Origin: Myotis daubentonii
Lineage: Eukaryota > Chordata > Mammalia > Chiroptera > Vespertilionidae
Direction: 5' to 3'
Length of the DNA stretch: 64,000 nt
Assembly (NCBI RefSeq): GCF_963259705.1
Contig: NC_081851.1
Span: 62,022,855 to 62,086,854 of the forward strand
The position numbers and the translations under genes are program-made. Of the stretch, positions 1-13,300 are shown one piece after another. A model generated the notes under the pieces. It worked only from the letters and a program-made list of their open reading frames with translations. It did not search any database and was not told where the DNA came from. Every line of letters starts with the position of its first letter. Position 1 is the first letter of the stretch.

Positions 1-829
1 AAGTTTGTGCATAGATTTCACTTAAATTCAAACTGGCTTGTCATTCTGATGAGGAGCAGTTACTTCGAGTTAAAAGTACTGAGGATTTAAAGCATTTGTA
101 AGGACTTCGGGTTCAGTAGTTGATAAGGACTCTTCCATACTGCTGCTCTGAGACCTCTGACCCCCTCCAACTTGAGGTGTGGTCTCATGGTTGTGACTAA
201 AGTAAATGACACTTGCGTTCCTGAAAATAATGGTACATGTGCATATTCTTATTCTGAAACCTTGGGCCAGGTGTCTGTGGTACTCAGAGATTGCAGGTTT
301 TAGAAAGGCGGTGCCGCATAAACCCTGTCTATTTTGTAATGCTCTCAGCAGGATTTGGGGTTAGCACTTATAATACAGCATATTTCTGCAGCCAAATGAT
401 AAATAGGCAACAAAGTGTGATAAAGACTAAATAGCTCGTGTCAGTTTAGGTCTAGACCAAGGGCTACAAATATACCAACAAAATAAATCTCAGTTTTCAT
501 TTCATTTTTTTTTTGCGGCGGGGGGGGGGGGGCGGTGGAATTGCAGACCAGAAGCACCATCTATTGAGGACCACAGGTGGGGGGGACTCTGCCCGATGCT
601 TTTCATCTGAATTACTCTTCAGAGCAACCTGTGTTTCCAGGCCATGACGCAGAGGTTCAGAGGTGTCTAGCCCAGATCTCGGTGCCTCTGAAGCCTGACT
701 CCACCGCACTAAGCAGTAATGCGAAGGCTCAGATCTAGGAACTTCCAGCACCCTGCTTCCAGCCGGCACCATAGCTCACCCATACCAGCACAGCAGCCTC
801 TACTGGGTCTCCCGACTTCTACTCATGCT
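1..829 (+). other. Intron 1 of EIF2AK2 copy 1, no feature recognised
   Basis: Contains a G-run at about 519-532 and nothing recognised as coding. Bases 205-236 resemble 51,757-51,787 just left of the copy 2 alignment edge. Confidence 0.4.
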
Positions 830-1450
830 CCTCTCCCCTTTCCATACCCAGCCCCCCAGACTCTGTTCTCTACATAGCATCAAAGTGCTCATTTAAAACA
901 CAAATCCAATCACATCACCCCTCTGCTTAGAACCCTCCAGTAGCTTCCTGTTACCATCGGAACAACATCCACAGCCCTGACCATGGCCTACAAGGGCTGT
1001 GTGCTGTGGCGCCTGCCCACCTCTCCCTCATTCCTTACCCTTATCCCTCGTTCACTGTGCAGCAGTCCTCTCGGCCTTTTTGTTATCCCTCCAAAGTCTC
1101 TGCTAGGTCGTGCTCAGGGTTTCCTCCCCCATATCTTGGTATCTTTCTCATCATTTAGACTTGATTTGACTATTGCCTTTCCTGACTGCTGTATCTAAAA
1201 CCACCTCCCTCACATTTCTTCCCCCACCTACCAATTCACCCTCTATTCTGTAGCCCTCGTTAATTTCATTACAGCACTTCCAGCCATCTACTCATCATGA
1301 TCTCCACTCCTGTTATTTGTTTCTGCACGTGGCCATTTTCTTTCTTCCTTCAGTGGAATGCAGGTGAGGACTTGCTCTCTCTTCTTCATCCTGTGCACTC
1401 AGTGTTAGCACAGTGCTTGGCATTTGATAAGTGTTTACTGAATGAATGAA
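830..1450 (+). repeat. Old L2 LINE fragment in intron 1
   Basis: AGAACCCTCCAGTAGCTTCC, CATGGCCTACAAGGGCTGTG and the tail GGCATTTGATAAGTG...TGAATGAATG are typical of the L2 ORF2 3' end and 3' terminus. The reading frames here are broken. Confidence 0.6.
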
Positions 1451-1518
1451 GACAGGATTTCAGAGAACAGCTGGTGAAGAAAAGGAGGAAGATGAGGAGG
1501 TTTAAAGTGAAGTATATA

Positions 1519-1650
1519 AATTTTTTATATGTTTTTATTTATGAGAGAGAAAGGGAAAAGGAGAGGAAGAGGGATAGAAACATCAATGTGAGAGAGAAAG
1601 ATGGATCGACTGCCTCCTGCAAGTCCCCTGGGCATGTGCCCTGACCAGGA
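1519..1650 (-). mobile_element. VES SINE, truncated
   Basis: Minus-strand SINE tail and body (TTTTTATTTATGAGAGAGAA ... CTGCCTCCTGCAAGT ... CCTGACCAGGA) lacking the tRNA-like head. Confidence 0.75.
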
Positions 1651-2359
1651 ATGTGCTTAATACCCAAGAATGGCACACTTAAACATGGTTAAAAGGGTAA
1701 ATTTCATGTTATGTGTATTTTACCACAATGGGGGAAAAAAGTTAAAAACAAAATCACAGTGGCTTGCAGGGTAGAGAAGGAATTTCAGTGGCTAAGAGGA
1801 ACTGGTTCTGAGGTCCTGGCAGCAGTCCAGGAGTAAGATGGTGGCTTGAACCAGAACAGTGGCTATGATATCATCGAGAAGTAGGATTTGTGAGTCATGA
1901 CTTTGTTATGGATAAGAAAGTAGGGAAAAGAAATGTCAGCAATGCCTCCCAGATTCATGGCTTCCAGACATAGTGGAGTCATTTTTTGAGACAGGAAATT
2001 CCAAACCAGCTTAAGGGAAGATCGTATGTGCAGTTTTGGATCTTTTCGTTTAAAATTCTTTCATTCAAGTGGAGATGTTGGCTAGAGAGAGATGAAACTC
2101 AGAGAGAGGTTTATAGGTGATAGGTAAATTTTAGAGTTAATGACAAACAGATTATCATGGAAATCATGGACATGAAAGAAATCACCTTGAGGAGAAAGCA
2201 GAGAGTAAAGAGAATAGGGTCTTTGGACCAAGCCTTGGGGTAGACCAGCCTATAGAGCCCGAGAAGATCAATAAGTGTTAGGAAGAAAGCTTGGCCATTG
2301 AAGAAGAAAAATCAAAAGAGCTTTCCAACAAGAAATGAGAGATCCACAAGGTCAGCTTC

Positions 2360-3130
2360 CTGTCTCTGCCGATTCTGGATGTTTCATATAAATGAAGTCA
2401 TACAATAGGTGGCCTTTTGTGTCAAGTATTTTTATTTATCATGTCTTCAAGATTTATCCATGTTGTAGCATGTTTCTACACTTCATTTCTTTTTATGGTT
2501 GAATAAGTTTCCATGTGTGAATATGCCACATTTTGTTAACAATTCATCAGTTGATAGACATTTGGTTTGTTTCCACTTTTTGGCTATCATGAGCAGTGCT
2601 ACTATGAACATTCCTATGTAAGTATTTGAAAACCTGTTTTTCAGTTCTTTGGGTATAGGCCTAGGAGTGACATTGCTTGTTCTAAGCTTAACTTTTTGAG
2701 GAAATAGAATTCATTTCCATAGAAGCTGCACGGTTTTGCACTCCCATCAGCAACATAGGAAGGTTCTGATTTCTCTACATCCTCATCAACACTTGTATTT
2801 TCTGTATCATTATTACTAGTGTTGCCATTCTGGTGGGTATGAAGTGGAACCCAGTTGTGTTTTGATTTGCATTTCTCCAATGACTAATGATGTTGAGCAT
2901 CTTTTTATGTGCTTGTTGGCATCTATAAATCTTCTTTAGAGAAATGTCTGTTCCAATCCTGTGCTTACTTTTTGATTGAGTTGTCATTTTGTTAAGTTAT
3001 GAGTTCTTTATATATTCTGAGTAATAGACCTGTATCACATATATAATTTATAAATATCCCATTCTGTAGATTGTCTTTATTTTTGTCAGAGTGTCCTTTG
3101 GGACACAATTTTTTTTTTTTTTAAATTTTG
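2360..3130 (-). mobile_element. L1 LINE 3' fragment
   Basis: In reverse, the text matches the mammalian L1M 3' region (AATGTTCATAG...GTGGAAACAAACC, CATGGATAAATCTTGAAGAC). Frames are broken. Confidence 0.65.
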
Positions 3131-3174
3131 AGGAAGCCTAATTTACCTGGTTTTCTTTTGTTGCTTGTGGTTTT

Positions 3175-3232
3175 TTGTTTGTTTGTTTGTTTGTTTGTTT
3201 GTTTTTGTTTTTGTTTTTGTTTTTGTTTTTAT
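3175..3232. repeat. (TTTG)n / (TTTTTG)n microsatellite
   Basis: Six TTTG units followed by five TTTTTG-type units. Confidence 0.9.
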
Positions 3233-3517
3233 CACCACAAAGATTCCATTGACAAATCCAAGGTTAGGAAGATTTACCCTAAGAATTTTATAGTTTTGGC
3301 TCTTATACTTAGGTTCTACAACCTTTTGATTTTGTTCATTATTTAAATCGTTGCTACTGAATTACTTCAGTGTGGCCCATAAGCTGGGGTCATAATTTAT
3401 CTAGGTAAATTGCCCTCACATTGATTTCTGCAAATTTCAAAGGGAGAATTTTTGGGATTTCATAGGAGCATCTATTTCCATGCAGCTGAATCCTTTATTG
3501 TTCAATAAACATCACTT

Positions 3518-3729
3518 TTTTTAAAAAATATATTTTTATTGATTTCAGAGAGGGAGGAGAGGGAGACAGAGACAACACCAATGATGAGAGAGAATCATTG
3601 ATTGGCTGCCTCCTGCATGCCCCACCCTGGGATTGAGCCTGCAAACCAGGCACACACCCGACTGGAATCGGACCAGTGACCTCCTGGTTCACAGTTTGAT
3701 GCTCAACCACTGAGCCACACCGGCTGGGC
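3518..3729 (-). mobile_element. VES SINE
   Basis: Bat tRNA-derived SINE: A-rich tail TTTTAAAAAATATATTTTTA, body CTGCCTCCTGCA, head ending CCACACCGGCTGGGCC on the plus strand. The sequence ATAAACATCACTTT on both sides is its target-site duplication. Confidence 0.9.
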
Positions 3730-4179
3730 CATAAACATCACTTTATATGTAAAACACTCTAAAACAACAACAAAACAGCAAACATATATAACAATATATA
3801 TATAACACCTCAACCTTTTTCTTCTAACATTAAGAATTCTAATTGCACTTGTATAGCCTTTTTACCTTCTCAAGCAGGTAGACAAATTTGTGCTTGACAC
3901 TCAATGGAAGCAAAGAGCAGAGTTAAAGAGACAGGCTCCTTCCTTTTATTGGCCAGTTGAGTTTTGAAAGTAGAAAATTGTGGAGAATTTCACTTGATTT
4001 TGCAGTCCTGAGAGAGAATAAAAGATTTTTAAAGAAAGTTTTCTCTGGGTTTATGTATGACTGAGATGAATCATATATAGTAAATTCTTACTCCATTTTG
4101 TTTTCTAAACAGGATTGGGAAAATCTGATTAAATATGTTCTGTGGGTATCACTTCTTTCAAACATTACTTGTATTGTAG

Positions 4180-4314
4180 GTCACTGGAAGAAAAAATGGC
4201 CGATGATCTTTCAGTAGGTTTCTACATAGGAGAACTTAATAAATACTGTCAGAAGAACAACATAGATGTTAATTATCGTGAAGTGTCTAAGACAGGACCG
4301 CCACATGACTTAAG
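4180..4314 (+). CDS. EIF2AK2: EIF2AK2 copy 1 exon E2: start codon and first half of dsRBD1
   Basis: The acceptor AG is at 4178-4179 and 16 nt of 5' UTR precede ATG 4196. The coding part is 119 nt (residues 1-39 plus two bases). It begins [18 protein letters not shown] and ends with the TGPPHDL motif typical of dsRBD1. The donor is GTAAGA at 4315. Confidence 0.95.
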
Positions 4315-7300
4315 GTAAGATTCTACTTAGAAAAAGGATATATACCTATAAAATATAAACTAGGGGAATGAAACTCTGGCATAATTTTGAGGTCAATACT
4401 TAGAGCAAAGTTGCCACAGACTTCTGTGAGAGAGTCCTCTTGGTGTGAAATTGTAACTTTGGAGGACTCTGGAGAGAAGAAGAGGGTATAAGCTTTCCCG
4501 TGCTTCAAGATGATGTGCTATTATGCTGTTTGGAGGTCACTGCTTAAATATTGAACTTAGGTCAAAACCTTCAAAGGTAGACATAAGAGGCAGTGGTGGT
4601 TGGAATACTTATGTCTTAATAATGCGTGAGTTTCATAATGTTTTGTGAATATTTTCTTTGTAATCAGGTTTACAATTCAAGTTATATTAGATGGGAGACA
4701 ATTTCCAGAAGCTAAAGGCAAATCAAAGAAGGAAGCAAAAAATGCTGCAGCCAAATTAACTCTTGAAATACTTAAAGAAGAACGGGTGAGTAATTGCCTT
4801 TTTTCCCCTAGTGAAAAGGGACTCAAAATATAGTTTATATTTTTCTCTGTGAGAAAATACCGACATAAAAAAAAATCCATTGGCAAGTTCCCTTACATTC
4901 ACAAGTTCAGTTCAGTGTTTTCCCTGTCTCCATTTCTGCAGAACCTGAAAGAAAGGTACACCTAGGCACCAGCTGGTTTGGCTCAGTGGATAGAGCATTG
5001 GCCTGCGGACTGAAGGGTCCCAGGATGGATTCCAGTCAAGGGCACATGCCCAATTGCGGGCTCGACCCCAGTAGGGGTTGTGCAGGAGGCAGCCAATCAA
5101 TGATTCTCTCTCATCATTGATGTTTCTCTCTCTCTCCCTCTCCCTTCCTATCTGAAATCAATAAAAACATATTTTTTTTAAAAAGGAAGAAAGGTACACC
5201 TAGGAAATAGTGGTCAAAGCTGGATAATACCTGTTTAGAGTGCCAATAGTAGTGACATCCTCTAAAGTTGAACAGATGTGGAAAGGAAACAGGGAGAAAT
5301 GAGCTGACAGGTGCTGGTGGAAGTCCCTCCACTTAATTGAGGGAATCCGTGGAAAAGGACAAAGGGATGAAGGGGATTGTGTGGAGAGGGATGTATGTGG
5401 AGGGCAGGTAATGGAGAACCAACATACGTATAATTGGCAGTCCTGAAAATGAGAACAGAGTGACCAGTACAGAAAATGCTACCTGGAAAGATTTCAGTAC
5501 AAAAAAATTTTTTTTTAAATATATTTTTAGACGAAGGGGAGAAAGAGAGAGAAGCATCAATGATGAGAATCATTGATTGGCTGCCTCCTGCGCGCCCCAT
5601 ACTGGAGACCAAGCCCGCACTCCAGGCATGTTGCCCTTGACCGGAATCGAACTTGGGACCCTTCAGTCTGCAGTCTGACACTCTATCCACTGAGCCAAAC
5701 CAGCTAGGGCTAGAAAATATTTCTGAAAGAGAGAAATAACTGGGTGAAGATTAAAATAATGGATATAGGAAAATACAGAACCAAATTAACTCTTGAAATA
5801 CTTAAAGAAAAACAAGTGAATAATTACAACTTCAGTCATTGTGAAAGTACCGAGTTCTAGTAATGAAGAAAGAATCCTCAAGCATCTAGGCAGAAGAAAG
5901 AAATTATGTAAAATGTAAAAATGAAAAAAAAGCAACATTAAAAACCAGGATATAAGGGAGCAGCAGCTTTAAAATGAGACAAGAAATCATTTATGGGTGG
6001 CACAAAAGATGGTCATTCTCAGATACTGAAACTTTCGGAAAATTTAGCTTTCAAGATACTTTCCTGCAAAATCTTACTTGAAGATGTTTCCTTCTAACCT
6101 CAATTGAAAAAATAAATTTGGCAAAATCACACTCCTAAGTTGTTAATGAGCTAGAAAACCAAGTCAAGAAGTTAGAAAAAGAACAAAAATTTAACTATTT
6201 TATTTTCCCCCAAAAAAGCAGAAGAAAGAAAAAACAAAGGGCAGAAAGTAATCTAAAAGAAAACAAAGAAGATCAATAAAACCCAAAGTCAGTTGTTTAA
6301 ATAAGATTAATAAAGTAGCAAAACTTTAGACACAATTTTGTTAGATTAGGAGTAAAAGAAGAAGCAGATAGCAATGGAAGGATTGATGCTGTTATATTCA
6401 CCTTTTCCATTAAGTTATCATCAAGGATATAACTTTAGTTCAATATTTGTTATTTTGCTTTTTGAGGGTACAGTAAGCTAGAAAGTGTTATAGTATTTTG
6501 CATGGAAAAACAGAAAATTGACTCTTGTTTTTCCTTATCCTATACTAGAGGCTCAGTGGACGGATTTGTGCACTGGTGAGGTCCAGCCAGCCCACCCTGA
6601 TGGGGGCCATTAGCAGTGGGCAGCTGGGGCGAGGGGCCATGGGCAGGGCTGGCCAGGGTGAGGGGCCCGTAGGCGTTTTGGTCATTCTGCCGTTCAGTTG
6701 ATTTGCATATTAGCCTTTTATTATAGAAGGTGGAATGACTGGTTGCTATGATGCGCACTGATCACTAGGGGCAGACGCTCAATGCAGAAGCTGCCCCCTT
6801 GTGGTCATTGCGCTCTCATAGGGGAGCCTCCATGTCAGTGCTAAGGATGTCCTAGTGACGGCCTAGGCCCGGGCCTAAGGGCTCCTGGACTGTGAGAGGG
6901 CACAGGCGGGGCTGAGGGACCCCCCTCCCCCCCGCCCACCCTGAGTTCATGAATTTTGTGCACTGGGCCTCTAGTGAAACTATGAAAGGAAAATGGGGTG
7001 ATTATTTTTCTATTGTTAAAATTCTTGTGGGAATTTCCTGGTAGAGGAAGGTATATGTTTCTGCTTTGACTCAAAGTAATAGAGTAGTAGGGGAGTATAT
7101 AAAATCTAAGTTGTTTATCAAATGGCACATTTAGTAATTTTATTAGAAAAATAAAATAAAGAGTCCTGGCTATTAGTGGTTAGAGTGTCAGCCGAGCACT
7201 AAAGCATCTAGGGTTTGATTCCAGGTCAAGGGCACATACCTGGGATTTGGGTTCGGGGAGTGCCGGGGTCCAACCCCAGCAGGTCCAGGGGTTCCCAACG

Positions 7301-10300
7301 GCGTAGATGGAGTCGGTGATGAAGGAATGACACGGAGACAGCGTTCAGTTGATCAGCAGCCTAGCCAGGATCTCCAGCCAAGTTCTGGTCTCGATCTCCA
7401 GAGAGGTTCTGCTTCGGATCTCCAGCGAGGTTCTGTAGCCATGTTCCCTCGCTAGGTTCTCCAGCCAGGTTCTGTCCAGGCTCTCCAGTCAGGTTCAGTG
7501 TCCAGGTTCCAGTCAGGTTCTCCTGCCAATCTCTGTAGTCAGGTTCAGTCCAGGATCCCTTGCCATGTTCTCCCGCTAGGCTCTGTCTCTAGGCTCCGAG
7601 GCCAGTACCTCTCCAGGATCCTCCAGCATGCTCTCTCCAGCGAAGTTCTTCTGTCTCTAGAGAACGTTCTGTGTAGGTTCTGTGCCTAGGCTCTGTCTCT
7701 CTTGGTCCTGTCTTCCAAGCCCTGTGTTCTAAGTTCTGTGTCTTTCTGTCTTCTGAATTCTGTCCTAAGCTCTGTCCCTTTCTGTCTTGTTCTGAGTTCT
7801 GAGTGTTTCTGTCTTGTTACAACTGTATTTATACCAGTTGATTCAATCCTATCAATCTCTATTACAAAGGTTAGGGCGTTTCTTATTTCCATTCCAGGGA
7901 GAAAAGATTATGTAGTTTAAGCATGATTGTTCGTAGTTAAAGGGATTAATTACCCGCCTGGCACTTAGTTGAGGGGTTTTATTCCCTCCCTAACTTCAGG
8001 GGAAAATCCCTACCTGGGGATTCAACCTTTCTCGGAGAGGTGACTTTGGTTAAAACACAGCGCCAAGAAGGTGAGCAAACATATTAAGAACCGTATGCCA
8101 TATATGCCAGGTCCCTTGAAACAGCAAGGATGGACCGGCTCCCGGCAGGGGAGACGTGCAGGAGGCAACCCAGTGGATGTGCCCTTCTCATAAGGATGTT
8201 TTTCTTTCTTCTCCTCTCTTTCTCTCTTTCTCCCCATCCCAACTCCCTCCTTTACACTCACTCTGAAAAGCAATGGAAAAAATGCCCTTGGGAGAGAATT
8301 AACAACAGCAAAAAAGAAAAAGAAAATACAGAGCTAAATCTTTGTTGTCATCCTCATTAAACAAGATTTTTTATTCTTTGCAGGAAGCTAGTCCTTTAAC
8401 CCTGCCGACAACAGATACTTCCGATGATTTGTCCAGTGAGAATTTCATAGGTCGTCTTGATAGGATTGCCCAAAAGGAAAGACTCTCTGTAAATTATGAA
8501 CAAAGAAGTGAATTGAGCCCCAGTGGAACCGGAAGGTGAGATGAAGTCGGGTTTTTCCTTCCATTTCATTGTACCTAAGGAATAGAATGAGCTTATTTCC
8601 ATGTCTAATTTTTTAGAAATGTTTGTCCTTTTTGTACATTTTGCATGGAAGGTTTTACAGGACTTATGAACAATTGGACAGCTTTGTAATTAAAATGTTA
8701 AAGTAATTCAATGCGGAAAGCTTGGAACCTATCTAGCATAACTGATCAAATCTGGGCAATCCTTTATTTCTGAGGCCTCTCTGGATGGTTTAATCTGCAG
8801 GACACCTAGGAGTGTCCTGCTTGCAGGATGCAGAGATCTTTCCAGCCCTGAGGTCATAAGTGGGAGTGAGTGGCTGCATGAGGACGGCCCTGCCACATGA
8901 TGAGAGAGCTGTCTGTCCAAGTGCTCATCTTTCATATTTGTTTAAATGGTGTCCCTCTGAACATAGATACCATGTATTAGGAGGAATTGTATTTCGTCCT
9001 AGACTATGAGGAGACCAGGATTTGAGGAATATGATGACGGGGACAGATTAAGAGTTTCAGTTACTGAAAATGTCACCGGTGAGCTAAGACTTAAGTGAGG
9101 ATAAAGAATGGTATGGGCCATAGCTGGTTGGCTCAGTGGATAGAGCGTCAGGCTGTGGACTGAAGAGTGCCAGGTTTGATTCCAATCAAGGGTACTCAAG
9201 AGCACGCAGCTGGGTTGCAGGCTCGATCCCCAGTAGGGGGCGTACAGGAGGCAGCCAATCTATGGTTCTCTCGTCATTGATGTTTCTATCTTTCTTTCTC
9301 TCCCCCTCTCCCTTCCTCTCTGAAATCAATTAAAAAAAAAAAATTATATATATATATATATATATGAGCTTATATATATATAAATATAAGAATGGACTGG
9401 AACTGAGAAAAACAAACCAATGAGCATGAGGGAGATTGTTTCTCAGCTACAACCAGTCAATTAAATAAGAGAAAAAATCTAAATGCAAATAGCCCAAACA
9501 ATCACTTTAAGATACTATTCTCTGAATTGATGGAGCTATTCATGTTTGTCTTTTTACTCCCATGGCTTTTAGGCCAGACGAAGAAGAGAAAAATGTGATG
9601 GTATGAAATAGTCAAAAGTGAATTCTGTGGGTCAGGCTCATAAATTATTTTACTTTTCCTTAGCTTACCTGTTTGTTTGCTATGAATTAGGTACTCTAAC
9701 ATTAGATTCCTAAAAGACAGAAGTCTTCTTAGGAGGTTCCTGGGAAAAATAGGAACTATAGAAGCGATGAAGTCACTTAGCTTAACCCCCTAATTCATTC
9801 TCCCTTTAGGACCTAGAGGAGAAGTCTCACACTGGTTAGCTGTATTTCTCTCTAGTAAATAATATTGGAATAATTTTGTGGTAATCTGTAGTAACTCCAT
9901 GATACTTACCATGTGCATTGCTTTGCCAACTTAAAAATAATTCTTATGCCCGTCCAGCATGGCTCAGTCGTTGAGCATCGATGTATGAACCAGGAGGCCA
10001 CAGTTGGATTCTCGGTCAGGGCACATGCCCAGTTGTGGGCTTGATCCCCGATATGGGGCATGCAGGAGGCAGCCGATCAATGATTCTCTCTCATCATTGG
10101 TGTGTCTATCTCTCTCTCCCTCTCTTCCCTCTCTGAAATCAATAAAAATATATTTTAACAAGTAATAATCTACACTAATAAAAGACAAACATGCAAATTG
10201 ACCGTACCCTTGCTAGGCCTTAAGCCACGCCCCACCAGCCAATCAGAACGACTATATGCAAATTAACCCAACCAAGATGGCGGCCGGCAGCCACGGAGCT

Positions 10301-13300
10301 GGAGCAAACAGGAGGCTTGGTTACCCCAATGATGAAGGAAGCCAAGCTTCCCACCTGCCGCAGCCGGCTCTGAGCTCCACTGAAAGAAACAAAGTTTCAA
10401 TTATAGAAGCTAAGTAAATCCCAGATACCTGCTTTAGCCGGCCGTGGCCACAGAGCTGGAGCAAGCAGGAGGCTTGGTTGCCCCTGGCGATGGAGGAAGC
10501 CAAGCTTCCCTCCCACCCGCCCTGGCCGGCTCTGAGCTCCTCTCAAGGCTACAAAGTTTCAATTTTAGAAGGTAAATAAATCCCAGAATAAAAAAAAAAT
10601 GAAAAAAGGAGAGGCTGAGAACTTTCGTCACCGGCGGGCTTGGCCAGCCTGAAAACAGCCCTCAGCCCCTCACCCAGACTGGCCAGGCACCCCAGCGGGA
10701 CCCCCACTCTGATCCGGGACACCCTTCCGGGCAAACCAACCAGCCCCCACCCGTGCACCAGGCCTCTATCCTATATAATAAAAGGGTAATATGCAAATTG
10801 ATCCTAACAGCAGAACAACTGGGACTAACTGGTCACTATGACACACAGTGACCACCAGAGGACAGATGCTAAATGCAGGAGCTGCCACCTGGTGGTCAGT
10901 GTGCTCCCACAGGGGGAGCTCTGCTCAGCCACAAGCCAGGCTGAAGGCTGCCAGTACGGTGGTGGTGGGAGCCTCTCCCGCCTCCTCAGTAGCGCTAAGG
11001 ATGTCCGATTGCAGCTTAGGCCTGCTCCCCGCTGGCAAGTGGACATCCCTCGAGGGCTCCCGGGCTGCCAGAGGGATGTCTGACTGCCAGCTTAGGCCCA
11101 ATTCCCCTGGGAGTTGGCCTAATCCAGCAGGTGGTCATCCCCTAAGGGGTCCCAGACTGTGAGAGGGCACAGGCCGGGCTGAGGGACCCTCCTGAGTGCA
11201 CAAATTTTTGTGCACTGGGCCTCTGGTTATTATATAATTGTCCAAGTATCCTGGCCTAACCACAATTGTCCTTACATTCATACGAGGAGGAGTGGACTTC
11301 AGCCCCAGGGGTTTTGCACTATGGGGATGTTTCTTAGGATTTTGTGCAGATAGTGGGGGCAGGAAATGCTGAGGTTAGAGCAGAATCCTTGCTTTGCTCA
11401 TTCCCTACAAAACAGTGTACCTTCATTGTTTCTCCTGTAGAAGTCCCCCATTTCCTTTACTGGCTTTTTCTTCCCTATTTAAACATCTCTGAAAAATTTG
11501 CCGATCATCTCTTTCCCACTTCTGCCTTCATATGTTTTGACCTTTAGAGAATTTTTAAAAATCACCACTTAGTGCCTTTATGCCAGATCTTTAAAGGAAG
11601 CAACAAAAAGTTAGAAGTTGCCTGGAAAATGCAACCTGAGACGTCAGGCAATCCTGGTCATTCTGACAAATTGGTCCGCTCATTGAAGATTTAAATTACA
11701 CAAAGACATGAAATACAAAGCTACCTTAGTGTGCTTTAAGGCCTTTATTGATGTGTGTGTGTTGTTTAATCATAAGTTAGATTTACTATTTTTTGGTATT
11801 TTGGTAAATAATGTCCATCATTTTTCCTAGTTTTTTTTGTAAGTGCAAAATTGGACAGAAAGAATATCCTGGTGCTATAGGTTCTACTAAACAGAAGGCA
11901 AAACATTTGGCTGCTAAACTTGCGTATGAACAGATACAATTAGAAAAAAGCTCAACGGTACGTACTGCTTTCGGATGTATTTCTTGTACTTTGTAGTTTT
12001 CTCTGAAATTGCTTTGAGATTTGACTGTGCTTGCATGATGTCAAGACAACCAATCACATAGCAAAAATATTCCTCAATTCTGTGTCCCACCGGTGTCCCA
12101 TGTATTAATCTCCTAATTGTGTGTGGCTGTGAATTTGGTAAATGTGGAGAAATGGATGTGGCAGTTAGCACACGGAGACCGAGCCACTGTGGAGAAGCAC
12201 TTAGTTGTAGTTACACCCCCTGAAGGGCTCTCTTTCTTCCAGAAAGGTGATTCGGGATCCTCTGACGCTCCCCTGGCTGGGTCCAGTGACTGTGGGAGCA
12301 GCTTCTCGATGACACCGTAAGTGTGTACAGACAGCTGTGATATTTAAGAAATTCAAGTTGCTGCCTGAAAGAGCACATTTTTATGAAAAATGTTTATTGT
12401 TTAAAAAGAATTTAGGGAAATAAGTTACCAACAAAAATAGAGAGAATTCATAAACTAATAGTTCCTCCCTTTTCTTCTAGCAGTTCTGAATCCTCCTCAG
12501 AAAGTGGCTTTTCAGGAAATGGATCAGAGGGAAATGATGACAGTGACAGAGTTCCCAATGCTCTTACATCTTCTGTGGTACAGTATTCGTCTCCAAACTT
12601 CCTAGTTAGTCTGAATCCCCTTTGTGCTTCCTCATTTAAAAATGACCTTCAACCTAATTTTTCTATTTTTATCTCCTTTGCTCTCACTACCTAATTATTT
12701 TGGGGCTTTTGACTCTCTTCTTTCTTTATGAACCCACATCCCTCACATGTAGAATTCTCCCACTTGTCACACCCATCTTTCTCTCCCTACTGGCCTTCAT
12801 ATTTTCAAATATTCCTGTGATCTTGCTTTCATTTTATACCAACTGAGCAGTAATTAAAAGACTCATTCATATAGCTCTGCTTCCGTTTTTAAAAAATCAG
12901 AACTAAACTTAAATAAAAACGAAACAAATAAGATAAATTTTGTGGTAATGATTAGTGTTACAAAAGTTATTCTATTTATAAGGAACTACAAATCAATAAG
13001 AAAAAGACAACTCAGTAGAAAAATATGCAAACAATCTGCACAGAAAATTCAGAGAAGAGATACCCAGATGGTCAAATAACATATGAAATGATATACAATT
13101 CAAAAGAACAGTTAGATGCTATTTTAAACTCATCAGGTTGGTAAAATTTGAGTCTGGCAATAGTAAGTATTGACACAGCTATGTTCCTTTATCCTATATA
13201 CTAAAACCCTGATATGCAAATCGACTGACTGGCAGAACAACCAGTCGCTATGACTCTCACTGACCACCAGGGGGCAGATGCTCAATGCAGGAGCTGCACC

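Noticed and set aside
4970..5060. tRNA gene-like A/B box sequences
   Set aside because: They are the tRNA-derived heads of VES SINEs, seen dozens of times in the window; none folds as an evident intact tRNA gene.
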